NCBI GenBank assembly: GCA_021852095.1 | Contig: JAJZOC010000032.1 | Span: 1 to 6,456 of the forward strand | Direction of reading: 5' to 3' | DNA: 6,456 nucleotides | From: a bacterium | GTDB lineage: Bacteria; Patescibacteriota; Microgenomatia; Levybacterales; UBA12049 | In this document: in pieces, positions 1 through 4,948 of the stretch | Position numbering within the stretch: the first letter of the stretch is position 1 | Layout of the letters: each line of letters opens with the position of its first letter | The notes under the pieces: model-generated | Database searches by the model: none | The model's input: the letters and a program-made list of their open reading frames with translations, nothing else | What the model was told of the DNA's origin: nothing | Made by a program: the position numbers and the translations under genes

Positions 1-216
1 TTCCTGCTCTTTTCCTAAACCTGATGCCGCCTGATCCTGCTTCTGACTAACTGCTTGGGTTGGTTGAGCCGCTGGTTGATTTTGAACAGTTCCGACTGGA
101 TTTTGAAAAACCTGATCATCCGGAACCTGATTTTGTCCACCAACTAACGGATTAACTTTTGCTTGCCCCTCGAAGCCTTGGCGAAGTGGGAAATTTTGAA
201 TTTGGTTATCGTCCAT
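1..216 (-). CDS. Gln-rich protein of unknown function, N-terminal part (runs off window)
   Basis: An open frame of 72 codons runs from ATG at 216 to the window edge without a stop. The visible part is hydrophilic, with 16 Gln in 72 residues plus many Pro, Asn and Val, and has no signal peptide or membrane segment, so it looks like a disordered N-terminal region of a longer protein. It begins MDDNQIQNF. In-frame ATGs also lie at 222, 225, 228 and 246; none has a convincing Shine-Dalgarno site, so the start is uncertain. It follows the 353-residue zinc-ribbon gene by 40 to 70 bases with no visible terminator, so it is probably in the same transcript. Codons for residues about 9 to 18 (PLRQGFEGQA) fall in a dispersed repeat. 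I do not recognise the family. Confidence 0.6.
   Translation of the reverse strand, partial: MDDNQIQNFPLRQGFEGQAKVNPLVGGQNQVPDDQVFQNPVGTVQNQPAAQPTQAVSQKQDQAASGLGKEQE
166..191 (+). repeat. Dispersed repeat copy A (inside coding region)
   Basis: The sequence CGAAGCCTTGGCGAAGTGGG and its flanking CCC match, with only a few differences, the minus-strand sequence at about 1466-1491, which lies inside the second cobalamin riboswitch. Here it is read through by the Gln-rich protein. Two near-identical 24-nt copies in a window this small suggest a dispersed, hairpin-prone repeat family. Confidence 0.6.
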
Positions 217-285
217 ACACATCATCATAGCACTAACAAAAACCATAAACAATTATTCTATGCGGCAATTAGATTACAATTGTCT

Positions 286-1347
286 CTAGTTAGAACAGGA
301 GACCTCTTTACTTCCGCAATGTTGACACTGCTCTAGCAACTCATCTTTAGGTCTAATGTTAATTTCTCCGCATGCCGGACACTTAAAAGTTCTTTCTCCG
401 TATTTATCTGGCTCGAGACTACCAAATTCAGAGACTGAAAACGGCGAATCATCCGTATCCGCTCCTGATTTACCCGGACAGCCGCCTACAACCTGACGTA
501 CCTTTCTCTTCTCATAATACCCGCGCTCTATGTAAGACGGTCGATAATTTTTAAAAGTTCTATATTCCAATCCCATTTCTTTTTTCTTTCTGTTTTCCCA
601 AACATCATCTGCAAAGTTAAGGATCGCATTAAATGAACCGGCATCTCTCCTAAAAATATAATCCTCAATAAAAGTCGAGTTTTCAACCACTGTCCAAATT
701 TCTTTAAACTCTTCCGGTGTCATATATTCATGCTCCTGATGCAATCTATGGTGAATTTCCTCTGCGGTAACGGACATATCTCCGACAAAAATCGGATTGG
801 CTAAAAAATCCGCAGCTGTTCTAAAATCTCTATAGACATTAAAAAAGTTTCTGTAATCTTCAATTTCTAAACCGGAGCTGTACCGCGACATTTCCACATA
901 TCGTTTCCTGTTTTTCTCTTTAAGAACAAAAATATCATAGAAATTATGATTATACCTTGAACCCTCCTCCCCTTTTGGAGAAACAGATAGAATTTTACTG
1001 CCGAGAAAAGTGTTAGGATCGGAACAAAAAGGATCTATTACTTTCTCAAAACCGACTACTTCCGCATCTTCCCGATCATTATCAACAGGATTAGGATCTA
1101 CGCTTTGAATATAGTCCCTTCCTCTTTTGACAACTTCAATAAAAGGCTCTGTTGTACCGACTCTACTCAAATGACCGTTAACAATCTCATATTCAACCGT
1201 TGAAACCAACACATTAAAACGTTCTTTTAAATGAGTTTCAAGTTGAGTCTTAATAAAGCCCGTATCTTTTTCTTTCTGATCAAAAGAAGTATTATATTGT
1301 AAGATTTTTTCTCTCTTATCTCCTCGCAATCTTTCTGCAACAACCAT
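286..1347 (-). CDS. Zinc-ribbon protein of unknown function (353 aa), B12-riboswitch controlled
   Basis: The frame could be extended to GTG at 1530, but ATG at 1347 is the better start: AAGGGAG at 1354-1360 lies six bases upstream, and the extra 61 codons would be translated from riboswitch RNA. The resulting protein is soluble, with no signal peptide or transmembrane segment. Its C-terminus carries a zinc ribbon of the CPxCG/CxxCG type (Cys323, Cys326, Cys341, Cys344). Before it is a charged region with the motif GGCPGKSG at about 288-295. The rest, rich in Glu, Arg, Lys and aromatic residues, matches no family I know. The gene lies directly behind a cobalamin riboswitch and terminator and downstream of the cobalamin adenosyltransferase, so a role linked to cobalamin or to nucleotide reduction is plausible. 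That is inference from position only; the zinc ribbon suggests nucleic-acid or protein binding but proves nothing. Confidence 0.8.
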   Translation of the reverse strand: MVVAERLRGDKREKILQYNTSFDQKEKDTGFIKTQLETHLKERFNVLVSTVEYEIVNGHLSRVGTTEPFIEVVKRGRDYIQSVDPNPVDNDREDAEVVGFEKVIDPFCSDPNTFLGSKILSVSPKGEEGSRYNHNFYDIFVLKEKNRKRYVEMSRYSSGLEIEDYRNFFNVYRDFRTAADFLANPIFVGDMSVTAEEIHHRLHQEHEYMTPEEFKEIWTVVENSTFIEDYIFRRDAGSFNAILNFADDVWENRKKKEMGLEYRTFKNYRPSYIERGYYEKRKVRQVVGGCPGKSGADTDDSPFSVSEFGSLEPDKYGERTFKCPACGEINIRPKDELLEQCQHCGSKEVSCSN

Positions 1348-1396
1348 AAAAAACTCCCTTGCCCTTCCGAAGCGTAAGCGTTGGAGGGTCGAGAGT
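1348..1396 (-). terminator. Riboswitch-controlled intrinsic terminator with Shine-Dalgarno in its 3' arm
   Basis: In the minus-strand RNA, ACTCTC (1391-1396) pairs with GGGAGT (1353-1358), and CCCTCC (1383-1388) pairs with GGAAGGG (1362-1368) with one bulged A. A run of six T (1348-1353) follows and touches the ATG at 1347. The GGGAG that would bind the ribosome is in the 3' arm, so the hairpin could both stop transcription and hide the start site. A competing perfect 10-bp pairing, CTTCCGAAGC (1411-1420) with GCTTCGGAAG (1364-1373), uses part of the same 3' arm and would act as antiterminator. Confidence 0.72.
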
Positions 1397-1443
1397 TCCT
1401 CTTTACTTCTGCTTCGGAAGACTTTTTCTACCAAGTCAAACTT

Positions 1444-1586
1444 GGCAATGGGGATCCGACTATATCCCACTTCGCACAAGGCTTCGCGGGATCCTCCCGT
1501 AGCTTTAGCGAAGGAGGACGGCTGCGGCACAGTGCCGGAATTACACCGACTTCACCCTTGCCCGCCGCTAAAGCGCTCTTTGCAGC
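1444..1586 (-). promoter_or_regulatory. Cobalamin riboswitch aptamer upstream of the zinc-ribbon gene
   Basis: Read on the minus strand, the conserved core GGTGAAGTCGGTGTAATTCC, followed by GGCACTGTGCCGCAGCC, matches the cobalamin riboswitch core (GGGAA, GGTG, AATCC, then a C-G-rich loop of the CCCGC type). GTCGG pairs with CCGGC as P4 and GGC with GCC as P5. A 5' hairpin (1563-1586) sits where P3 is expected. The 3' end has a B12-box-like AGTCGGATCCCCATTGCC (1444-1461), and its TTGCC can pair with GGCAA at 1558-1562. Two further arms lie between: TCCTCC/GGAGGA and ATCCC/GGGAT. The downstream terminator/antiterminator pair makes it a likely OFF switch for the 353-residue gene. The B12 box fits less well than the core does. 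Confidence 0.8.
1462..1520 (-). repeat. Composite palindromic repeat forming two riboswitch arms (copy B)
   Basis: Two adjacent hairpin units lie here. TCCTCC/GGAGGA encloses CGCTAAAGC, and ATCCC/GGGAT encloses CGAAGCCTTGTGCGAAG. The second is nearly the same as the plus-strand sequence at 166-191. A third, related palindrome, CCCTCC-AACGC...GCTTC-GGAAGGG, lies at 1362-1388 in the expression platform. The shared CCTCC...GGAGG and CGCT/GCT design suggests that one repeat family supplied these RNA arms. Confidence 0.55.
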
Positions 1587-1616
1587 GTGTATGAATAATA
1601 CTGAAAAGCTGCAAAG
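1578..1616 (-). repeat. 9-bp inverted repeat at the riboswitch 5' edge
   Basis: CTTTGCAGC (1608-1616) and GCTGCAAAG (1578-1586) are perfectly complementary across a 21-nt loop just after the pduO stop codon. GCTGCAAAG can instead pair with the downstream CTTTAGCGGC (1563-1572) to form the P3-like hairpin. The two pairings exclude each other. No T run follows, so it is not an obvious terminator for pduO. Confidence 0.6.
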
Positions 1617-1621
1617 TAAGC

Positions 1622-2173
1622 TTAGGCTGGCCAAATTATTTCTTTTTTCTTTTCCTTATAATTAACAAACCTTGCCATAGTAAATAACAGATCCGATAAG
1701 CGATTAAGATATTTAATAATGTTTTCGTCAATTTCCTCTTTATCTGCCAACTCAACTATTCTTCTTTCTGCTCTTCTACAAATAGTTCTTGACAGATGAA
1801 GAAAAGAACCTGCTTTTGTGCCCCCGGGAAGGATAAAATTTTTTAAAGGAGGCAAATCTTTCGTCATTTGGTCTATCAACTTTTCAAACTCCTTCACTCG
1901 AGAGTTGAGAATTGAGACTTGAGAATTGAGAGTTAAATTTGGGTTAGCAAGCGCGGATCCAATATTTAAAAGGTCATTTTGAATTTTTAAAAGTTCCTTC
2001 TTTATACTTAATACTTTATACTTTATGCTTAATACTGCAATCGCTACGCCAATGACAGAATTCAACTCATCAACCGTTCCGTAAGTTTCAACCCGAAGAT
2101 TATATTTGGCAACGCGCGCACCGCCAAAAAGCGAAGTTTCTCCTTTGTCTCCTTTTCTTGTATAAATCGGCAT
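1622..2173 (-). CDS. pduO: PduO-type ATP:cob(I)alamin adenosyltransferase
   Basis: This cytoplasmic enzyme transfers the adenosyl group of ATP to cob(I)alamin, making adenosylcobalamin, the cofactor of the NrdJ encoded just upstream. Family motifs are clear: TRKGDKGETSLFGG (residues 5-18, nucleotide-binding loop), YGTVDELNS (31-39), LPPLKNFILPGGT (107-119), RTICRRAERR (129-138) and YLNRLSDLLF (155-164). The length of 183 residues is normal for the single-domain form. Two segments look added: residues about 47-59, where VLSIKYK and VLSIKKE repeat, and about 78-93, where LNSQVSI and LNSRVKE repeat. Both come from tandem heptanucleotides in the DNA and sit between conserved blocks. The ATG at 2173 is set by the MPIYTRKGDKG start typical of the family, but no Shine-Dalgarno site precedes it; the good one at 2233-2238 serves a 13-codon frame upstream. 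A cobalamin riboswitch and terminator lie between nrdJ and this gene. Confidence 0.93.
   Translation of the reverse strand: MPIYTRKGDKGETSLFGGARVAKYNLRVETYGTVDELNSVIGVAIAVLSIKYKVLSIKKELLKIQNDLLNIGSALANPNLTLNSQVSILNSRVKEFEKLIDQMTKDLPPLKNFILPGGTKAGSFLHLSRTICRRAERRIVELADKEEIDENIIKYLNRLSDLLFTMARFVNYKEKKKEIIWPA
1897..1931. repeat. Heptanucleotide tandem array inside pduO
   Basis: There are five 7-nt units of consensus nTTGAGA on the plus strand (CTCGAGA, GTTGAGA, ATTGAGA, CTTGAGA, ATTGAGA). Three units make 21 nt, so the array is translated as a 7-residue repeat (LNSQVSI, LNSRVKE) without breaking the frame locally. It lies between the helix ending ALANPN and the conserved LPPLKNF block of the adenosyltransferase. 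Confidence 0.85.
2000..2034. repeat. Second heptanucleotide tandem array inside pduO
   Basis: There are five 7-nt units of consensus CTTWATA on the plus strand (CTTTATA, CTTAATA, CTTTATA, CTTTATG, CTTAATA). On the coding strand they give the repeated peptide VLSIKYK/VLSIKKE, following the conserved VDELNSVIGVA segment. The unit sequence differs from that of the array at 1897-1931 although the period is the same. Confidence 0.85.
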
Positions 2174-2182
2174 ATCATTAAA

Positions 2183-2224
2183 TTAAAAATGAGAAATGAG
2201 AAATGAGAAATTAGTTTTTTTCAT
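2183..2224 (-). CDS. Possible 13-codon leader peptide ahead of pduO
   Basis: ATG at 2224 is preceded by GGAGGG (2233-2238) at an ideal 8-nt spacing, the only good ribosome-binding site in this gap. The frame encodes MKKTNFSFLISHF and stops with TAA at 2183-2185, nine bases before the pduO ATG and in the same frame. Most of it is encoded by the heptamer array at 2188-2208. Either pduO is translated by reinitiation after this short frame, or this is the old pduO start region, now interrupted by the repeat. No function is claimed for the peptide. Confidence 0.45.
   Translation of the reverse strand: MKKTNFSFLISHF
2188..2208. repeat. Heptanucleotide array upstream of pduO
   Basis: Three perfect copies of AATGAGA on the plus strand, followed by AATT, lie between the terminator of the first riboswitch and the pduO start codon. 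They separate the Shine-Dalgarno site GGAGGG from the pduO ATG. Confidence 0.85.
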
Positions 2225-2256
2225 AAAAAAATCCCTCCGGTTTCCCAAGAAGGATT
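2224..2256 (-). terminator. Intrinsic terminator of the pduO riboswitch, containing the Shine-Dalgarno site
   Basis: In the RNA, AATCCTTCT (2248-2256) pairs with GGAGGGATT (2230-2238) in nine pairs including two G-U, around a loop containing GGGAAACC, and a T run (2225-2230) follows. The Shine-Dalgarno GGAGGG is in the 3' arm. A competing 9-bp pairing, TTTCCCGAG (2272-2280) with CTTGGGAAA (2241-2249), overlaps the loop and 5' arm and can serve as antiterminator. Confidence 0.8.
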
Positions 2257-2261
2257 AAAAT

Positions 2262-2369
2262 AAAATTCCTGCTCGGGAAATAAGATTCTATATCGTTTTC
2301 TGGCTTTAACAGTACCGGCAGTGCCACGGATTTTCACCGTGATTACCAAATATAGAACTGGCTTGAATT
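2262..2369 (-). promoter_or_regulatory. Cobalamin riboswitch aptamer upstream of pduO
   Basis: The minus-strand core TCACGGTGAAAATCCGTG is a near-textbook cobalamin riboswitch signature: CACGG/CCGTG form P4 around TGAAAAT, followed by GGCACTGCCGGTACTGT and a closing GCC (P5). TTCTATAT (about 2351-2358) pairs with ATATAGAA (about 2284-2291) to enclose the core. The 3' CCCGAGCAGGA (2267-2277) resembles the start of a B12 box, and GAATT can pair with AATTC at the 5' edge. CCGGT in loop L5 is complementary to ACCGG in the terminator hairpin loop, the kissing contact expected between L5 and the expression platform. Bound cobalamin should favour the terminator and lower pduO expression. Confidence 0.85.
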
Positions 2370-2376
2370 AGTTTAA

Positions 2377-2405
2377 ATTATACTTAACATTCCGAATATC
2401 CGCAA
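2377..2405 (-). promoter_or_regulatory. Possible internal promoter at the end of nrdJ
   Basis: A perfect TATAAT (2377-2382) lies 17 bases downstream of TTGCGG (2400-2405, three of six matches to TTGACA). Transcription would start near 2370, exactly at the 5' strand of the riboswitch. This could let pduO be transcribed apart from nrdRJ. The weak -35 and the AT-rich setting make it tentative. Confidence 0.35.
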
Positions 2406-4777
2406 CTATAACATTTTCTGCAGCCTTCTTCATAGGCGAAACTGCCTGTTCCGCATTCCGGGCAGAGATCAAAAAGACTTGTTGCAGACATCTCGTCTTT
2501 ATTTATTTTAAGCGGCAATTGATTGGTATGTATTTCTTCTTTTTCCTGCTCCTGAATTTGATTAGCATGATTTGCATTCCCGTTAAAAAGTGTCTGATCA
2601 ACAGTTGTTCTATCTTCAACCTTGCCGTTTACCGCAAACTCCATGTGCGTTGCAAGTACTTTTGCTATTGCGTCCGGCAAAGACCTTACCTTATTTATAC
2701 CAAAACCAATGCTTCTTGCTCCCCCAATTCCCACGAGCTGGGCAACAATCTGACGCACCTTCTCCCGCTGTGATACTCCGGCATTAAGCCTTAGTGACAA
2801 CGAAATCATACGTCCCAAGGCTTCTGCCATTGCTCCAACATCAGATCCGCTCTTGCCAACTGTTACAAACACCTCCGAGGGTTCTGATCTTTCACTCAAG
2901 TGGTTAATTGAAATATAAGTTATACCCAAAGGGGTTTTAACTTTATAAGTTACTCCTTCCAATTTCTCCGGTCTTGGCAAAACAGAAATTATCGGCAGAG
3001 CAGGTTGGGACACCTCTTCTTTAGCTTTTATATCCTTTTTTTCCTCAACTCTTTCCAAAACGCCTTGGCGCGACCCGTCTCTCATGTAGGTAATTCCTTT
3101 TAAGCCCATGTCGTAAGCCAACATATACAAAGTTTTAACATCGTCAATTGTGTGGCTGTTTGGCGCGTTTACAGTTTTGGAGATTGAAGAATCGATATAT
3201 TCCTGTGCTATTGCCTGAACCTTTGCATGCTCAAGAGGGGTTAAGTCGTTTGCCGAGACAAAATAATCCGGTTTTTCCTCATCTTTATGATCCTTAATCC
3301 ACTGATCATAAAGATAGTGGTATACTATTTCTTCTCCGCCTCTCCAGCGCCTTAAAAATTTAAACTCATAAACAGGTTCTATACCGGAAGTAACCCCAGC
3401 AACAAGCGACGTTGTTCCTGTTGGAGCAATAGTTAACAAAACCGCATTGCGGATTCCCTGTTTTGCAATTTTTTTCCTGATTGCTTCTGGCAATGCTTCT
3501 ATATGATAGCCTTTTAGATACTTCTTTTTTTCAAACTTTGGGAACACGCCCTTTTCTTTTGCTAAATCCGAGGACGCCTCGTATGCATTATCTCGCAAGG
3601 TTTTAAATATTTTTTCCAAAACAGGTATTGACTCATCAGATCCGTATCTTATTTTCATTTTAATCAGCGCGTCTCCCAAACCCATAATTCCGAGTCCTGT
3701 TCGGCGTATGTCTTTAGAGCATTTCTCATTTTCTTCAAAGAAGTAATATGTCTGATCTATAACATTATCCAAAAATCTTACGGCTGTTTTCACATCGGCA
3801 CTAAAATTTTTATAATCGAACTCGCCGTTTTTTACATACGCGGCAAGATTCATTGCTCCCAAATTACAAACCGCCCACGCCCCCAGAGGCTGTTCTCCAC
3901 ATGGATTTGTGGCCACTAATTTTTCAAAATAATAAGTGTTGGAACGTTTATTGCTTCTTTCCAAAAAATGAAGACCGGGCTCTGCGGATTTCCAAGCGGC
4001 TTCGCAAATTAAATCCCAAAGATATCTTGCCTTAATAGTCTTGTAGACTTTTATTTTGCCCCCCATGGCCTTCCACTCATCTATTTCTCCATTCCATTTC
4101 TTATCGTATTTCGGATCATCCAAATCGGGATATATCAAATCCCAATCCTCATCTTTTTTAACCGCTTCCATAAACACATCCGAAATGCAGACTGACAAAT
4201 TAGCCCCGTTAATTTTGGAAAGATCCTGTTTTACCGTAATAAATTCTTCAATATCCGGATGCCAATCCCAAAGCATAATCATGGTTGCCCCTCTTCTGGT
4301 TCCTCCCTGCTGAACCACATCGTGGGTGGCATACGAGAAAAGACCAGCCCAGGTAACAGGACCCGATGACGTACCGTTTACTTTTTTGACCCTTGCTCCT
4401 CTCGGTCTCAAAGAAGAAAGATTAAGACCAACCCCGCCGGAGCGCGACTGAATTTCAACCAATTGTTTTAATGCCTCAAGAATTCCCTCTCTGGAATCCG
4501 CAGGGGAGGGAATAACAAAACAATTGAAATAGGTTACTTGATAATCTGTTCCTGCTCCGGATAGAATACGACCTGCGGGAACAAATTTAAATTCATCCAT
4601 TACTTTATAAAATTCTTTTTCCCAATGCTCCCGCAATTCTTCCTTTTCGTTTTGTGCAATGCCCCGCGAAACCCTTTTCCACATTTCCTGCGGAGTATGT
4701 TCAACTAAAACTCCGTTTTTATCTTTAAGGGCGTATCTATCTAAAAATACTTTTTCTCTTATTCCGTCAAATTTCAT
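2384..4777 (-). CDS. nrdJ: Adenosylcobalamin-dependent (class II) ribonucleotide reductase
   Basis: The enzyme reduces ribonucleotides to deoxyribonucleotides, using adenosylcobalamin to generate the active-site thiyl radical, with no oxygen requirement. At 797 residues it is full length for the NrdJ group. The catalytic NPCGE is at 291-295 (Cys293 as radical site, Glu295), and the redox pair is Cys86 (in YFNCFVIP) with Cys304; the 11-residue gap between Cys293 and Cys304 is as in the Thermotoga enzyme. IAPTGTTS is at 450-457. A C-terminal domain with EVFVTVGKSGSD (635-646) precedes a cysteine-rich tail (Cys772, 775, 786, 789, 792, 797), which should bind zinc and deliver electrons to the active site. 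There is no N-terminal ATP cone and no intein. ATG at 4777 fits the family N-terminus but has no Shine-Dalgarno site. nrdR lies 171 bases upstream and the adenosyltransferase downstream, so cofactor supply, enzyme and repressor are grouped. Confidence 0.96.
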   Translation of the reverse strand: MKFDGIREKVFLDRYALKDKNGVLVEHTPQEMWKRVSRGIAQNEKEELREHWEKEFYKVMDEFKFVPAGRILSGAGTDYQVTYFNCFVIPSPADSREGILEALKQLVEIQSRSGGVGLNLSSLRPRGARVKKVNGTSSGPVTWAGLFSYATHDVVQQGGTRRGATMIMLWDWHPDIEEFITVKQDLSKINGANLSVCISDVFMEAVKKDEDWDLIYPDLDDPKYDKKWNGEIDEWKAMGGKIKVYKTIKARYLWDLICEAAWKSAEPGLHFLERSNKRSNTYYFEKLVATNPCGEQPLGAWAVCNLGAMNLAAYVKNGEFDYKNFSADVKTAVRFLDNVIDQTYYFFEENEKCSKDIRRTGLGIMGLGDALIKMKIRYGSDESIPVLEKIFKTLRDNAYEASSDLAKEKGVFPKFEKKKYLKGYHIEALPEAIRKKIAKQGIRNAVLLTIAPTGTTSLVAGVTSGIEPVYEFKFLRRWRGGEEIVYHYLYDQWIKDHKDEEKPDYFVSANDLTPLEHAKVQAIAQEYIDSSISKTVNAPNSHTIDDVKTLYMLAYDMGLKGITYMRDGSRQGVLERVEEKKDIKAKEEVSQPALPIISVLPRPEKLEGVTYKVKTPLGITYISINHLSERSEPSEVFVTVGKSGSDVGAMAEALGRMISLSLRLNAGVSQREKVRQIVAQLVGIGGARSIGFGINKVRSLPDAIAKVLATHMEFAVNGKVEDRTTVDQTLFNGNANHANQIQEQEKEEIHTNQLPLKINKDEMSATSLFDLCPECGTGSFAYEEGCRKCYSCGYSEC

Positions 4778-4789
4778 AAAAATACGATC

Positions 4790-4821
4790 ATTGTTGCATT
4801 GCTCAATTGCTAAATTGCTGC
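4790..4821. repeat. Octanucleotide array just upstream of nrdJ
   Basis: There are four 8-nt units of consensus ATTGYTnn on the plus strand (ATTGTTGC, ATTGCTCA, ATTGCTAA, ATTGCTGC). It is the inverted partner of the array at 4910-4941. The two can pair in nrdRJ mRNA as a long imperfect stem whose 3' arm ends 12 bases before the nrdJ ATG. Confidence 0.75.
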
Positions 4822-4853
4822 ACCTTATTCATGTTTCTTCTTTTTTTAAAAAG

Positions 4854-4908
4854 CTTAAAACTTTATTTTAAGTTTTCTTATCTCAAGAATAAAAAACTAT
4901 AGATAAGA
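4854..4908 (-). repeat. Two AT-rich hairpins between nrdR and nrdJ
   Basis: TCTTATCT (4901-4908 on the minus strand) is complementary to AGATAAGA (4876-4883) across 17 nt, and CTTAAAA (4866-4872) to TTTTAAG (4854-4860) across 5 nt, followed by CTTTTT. The second could be a weak terminator for nrdR, but its stem is almost all A-T. Both are nested inside the larger octamer inverted repeat. Confidence 0.4.
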
Positions 4909-4909
4909 T

Positions 4910-4941
4910 AACAATAGAACAATTTAACAATGTAACAATTC
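4910..4941. repeat. Octanucleotide array just downstream of nrdR
   Basis: There are four 8-nt units of consensus AACAATnn on the plus strand (ending AG, TT, GT and TC), seven bases after the nrdR stop. On the minus strand it reads nnATTGTT and is the inverted partner of the array at 4790-4821. Confidence 0.75.
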
Positions 4942-4948
4942 GTTCTAT

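Noticed and set aside
1348..1530. Extending the zinc-ribbon protein to GTG at 1530 (414 residues)
   Set aside because: The added 61 codons are the riboswitch core, its arms and the terminator; the GTG is part of the conserved aptamer segment. ATG at 1347 has a good AAGGGAG site.
1381..1665. Plus-strand open frame of 94 codons
   Set aside because: It runs antisense through the riboswitch and the end of pduO, has no family features, and all other genes are on the minus strand.
2519..4313. Several plus-strand open frames antisense to nrdJ
   Set aside because: They lie wholly within a strongly conserved gene and resemble no protein family; they are frame shadows.
2384..4777. Intein or frameshift in nrdJ
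   Set aside because: The length of 797 residues and the uninterrupted order of catalytic motifs are normal for the family.
4790..4941. CRISPR array
   Set aside because: The units are only 8 nt with no spacers; the structure is a simple tandem repeat.
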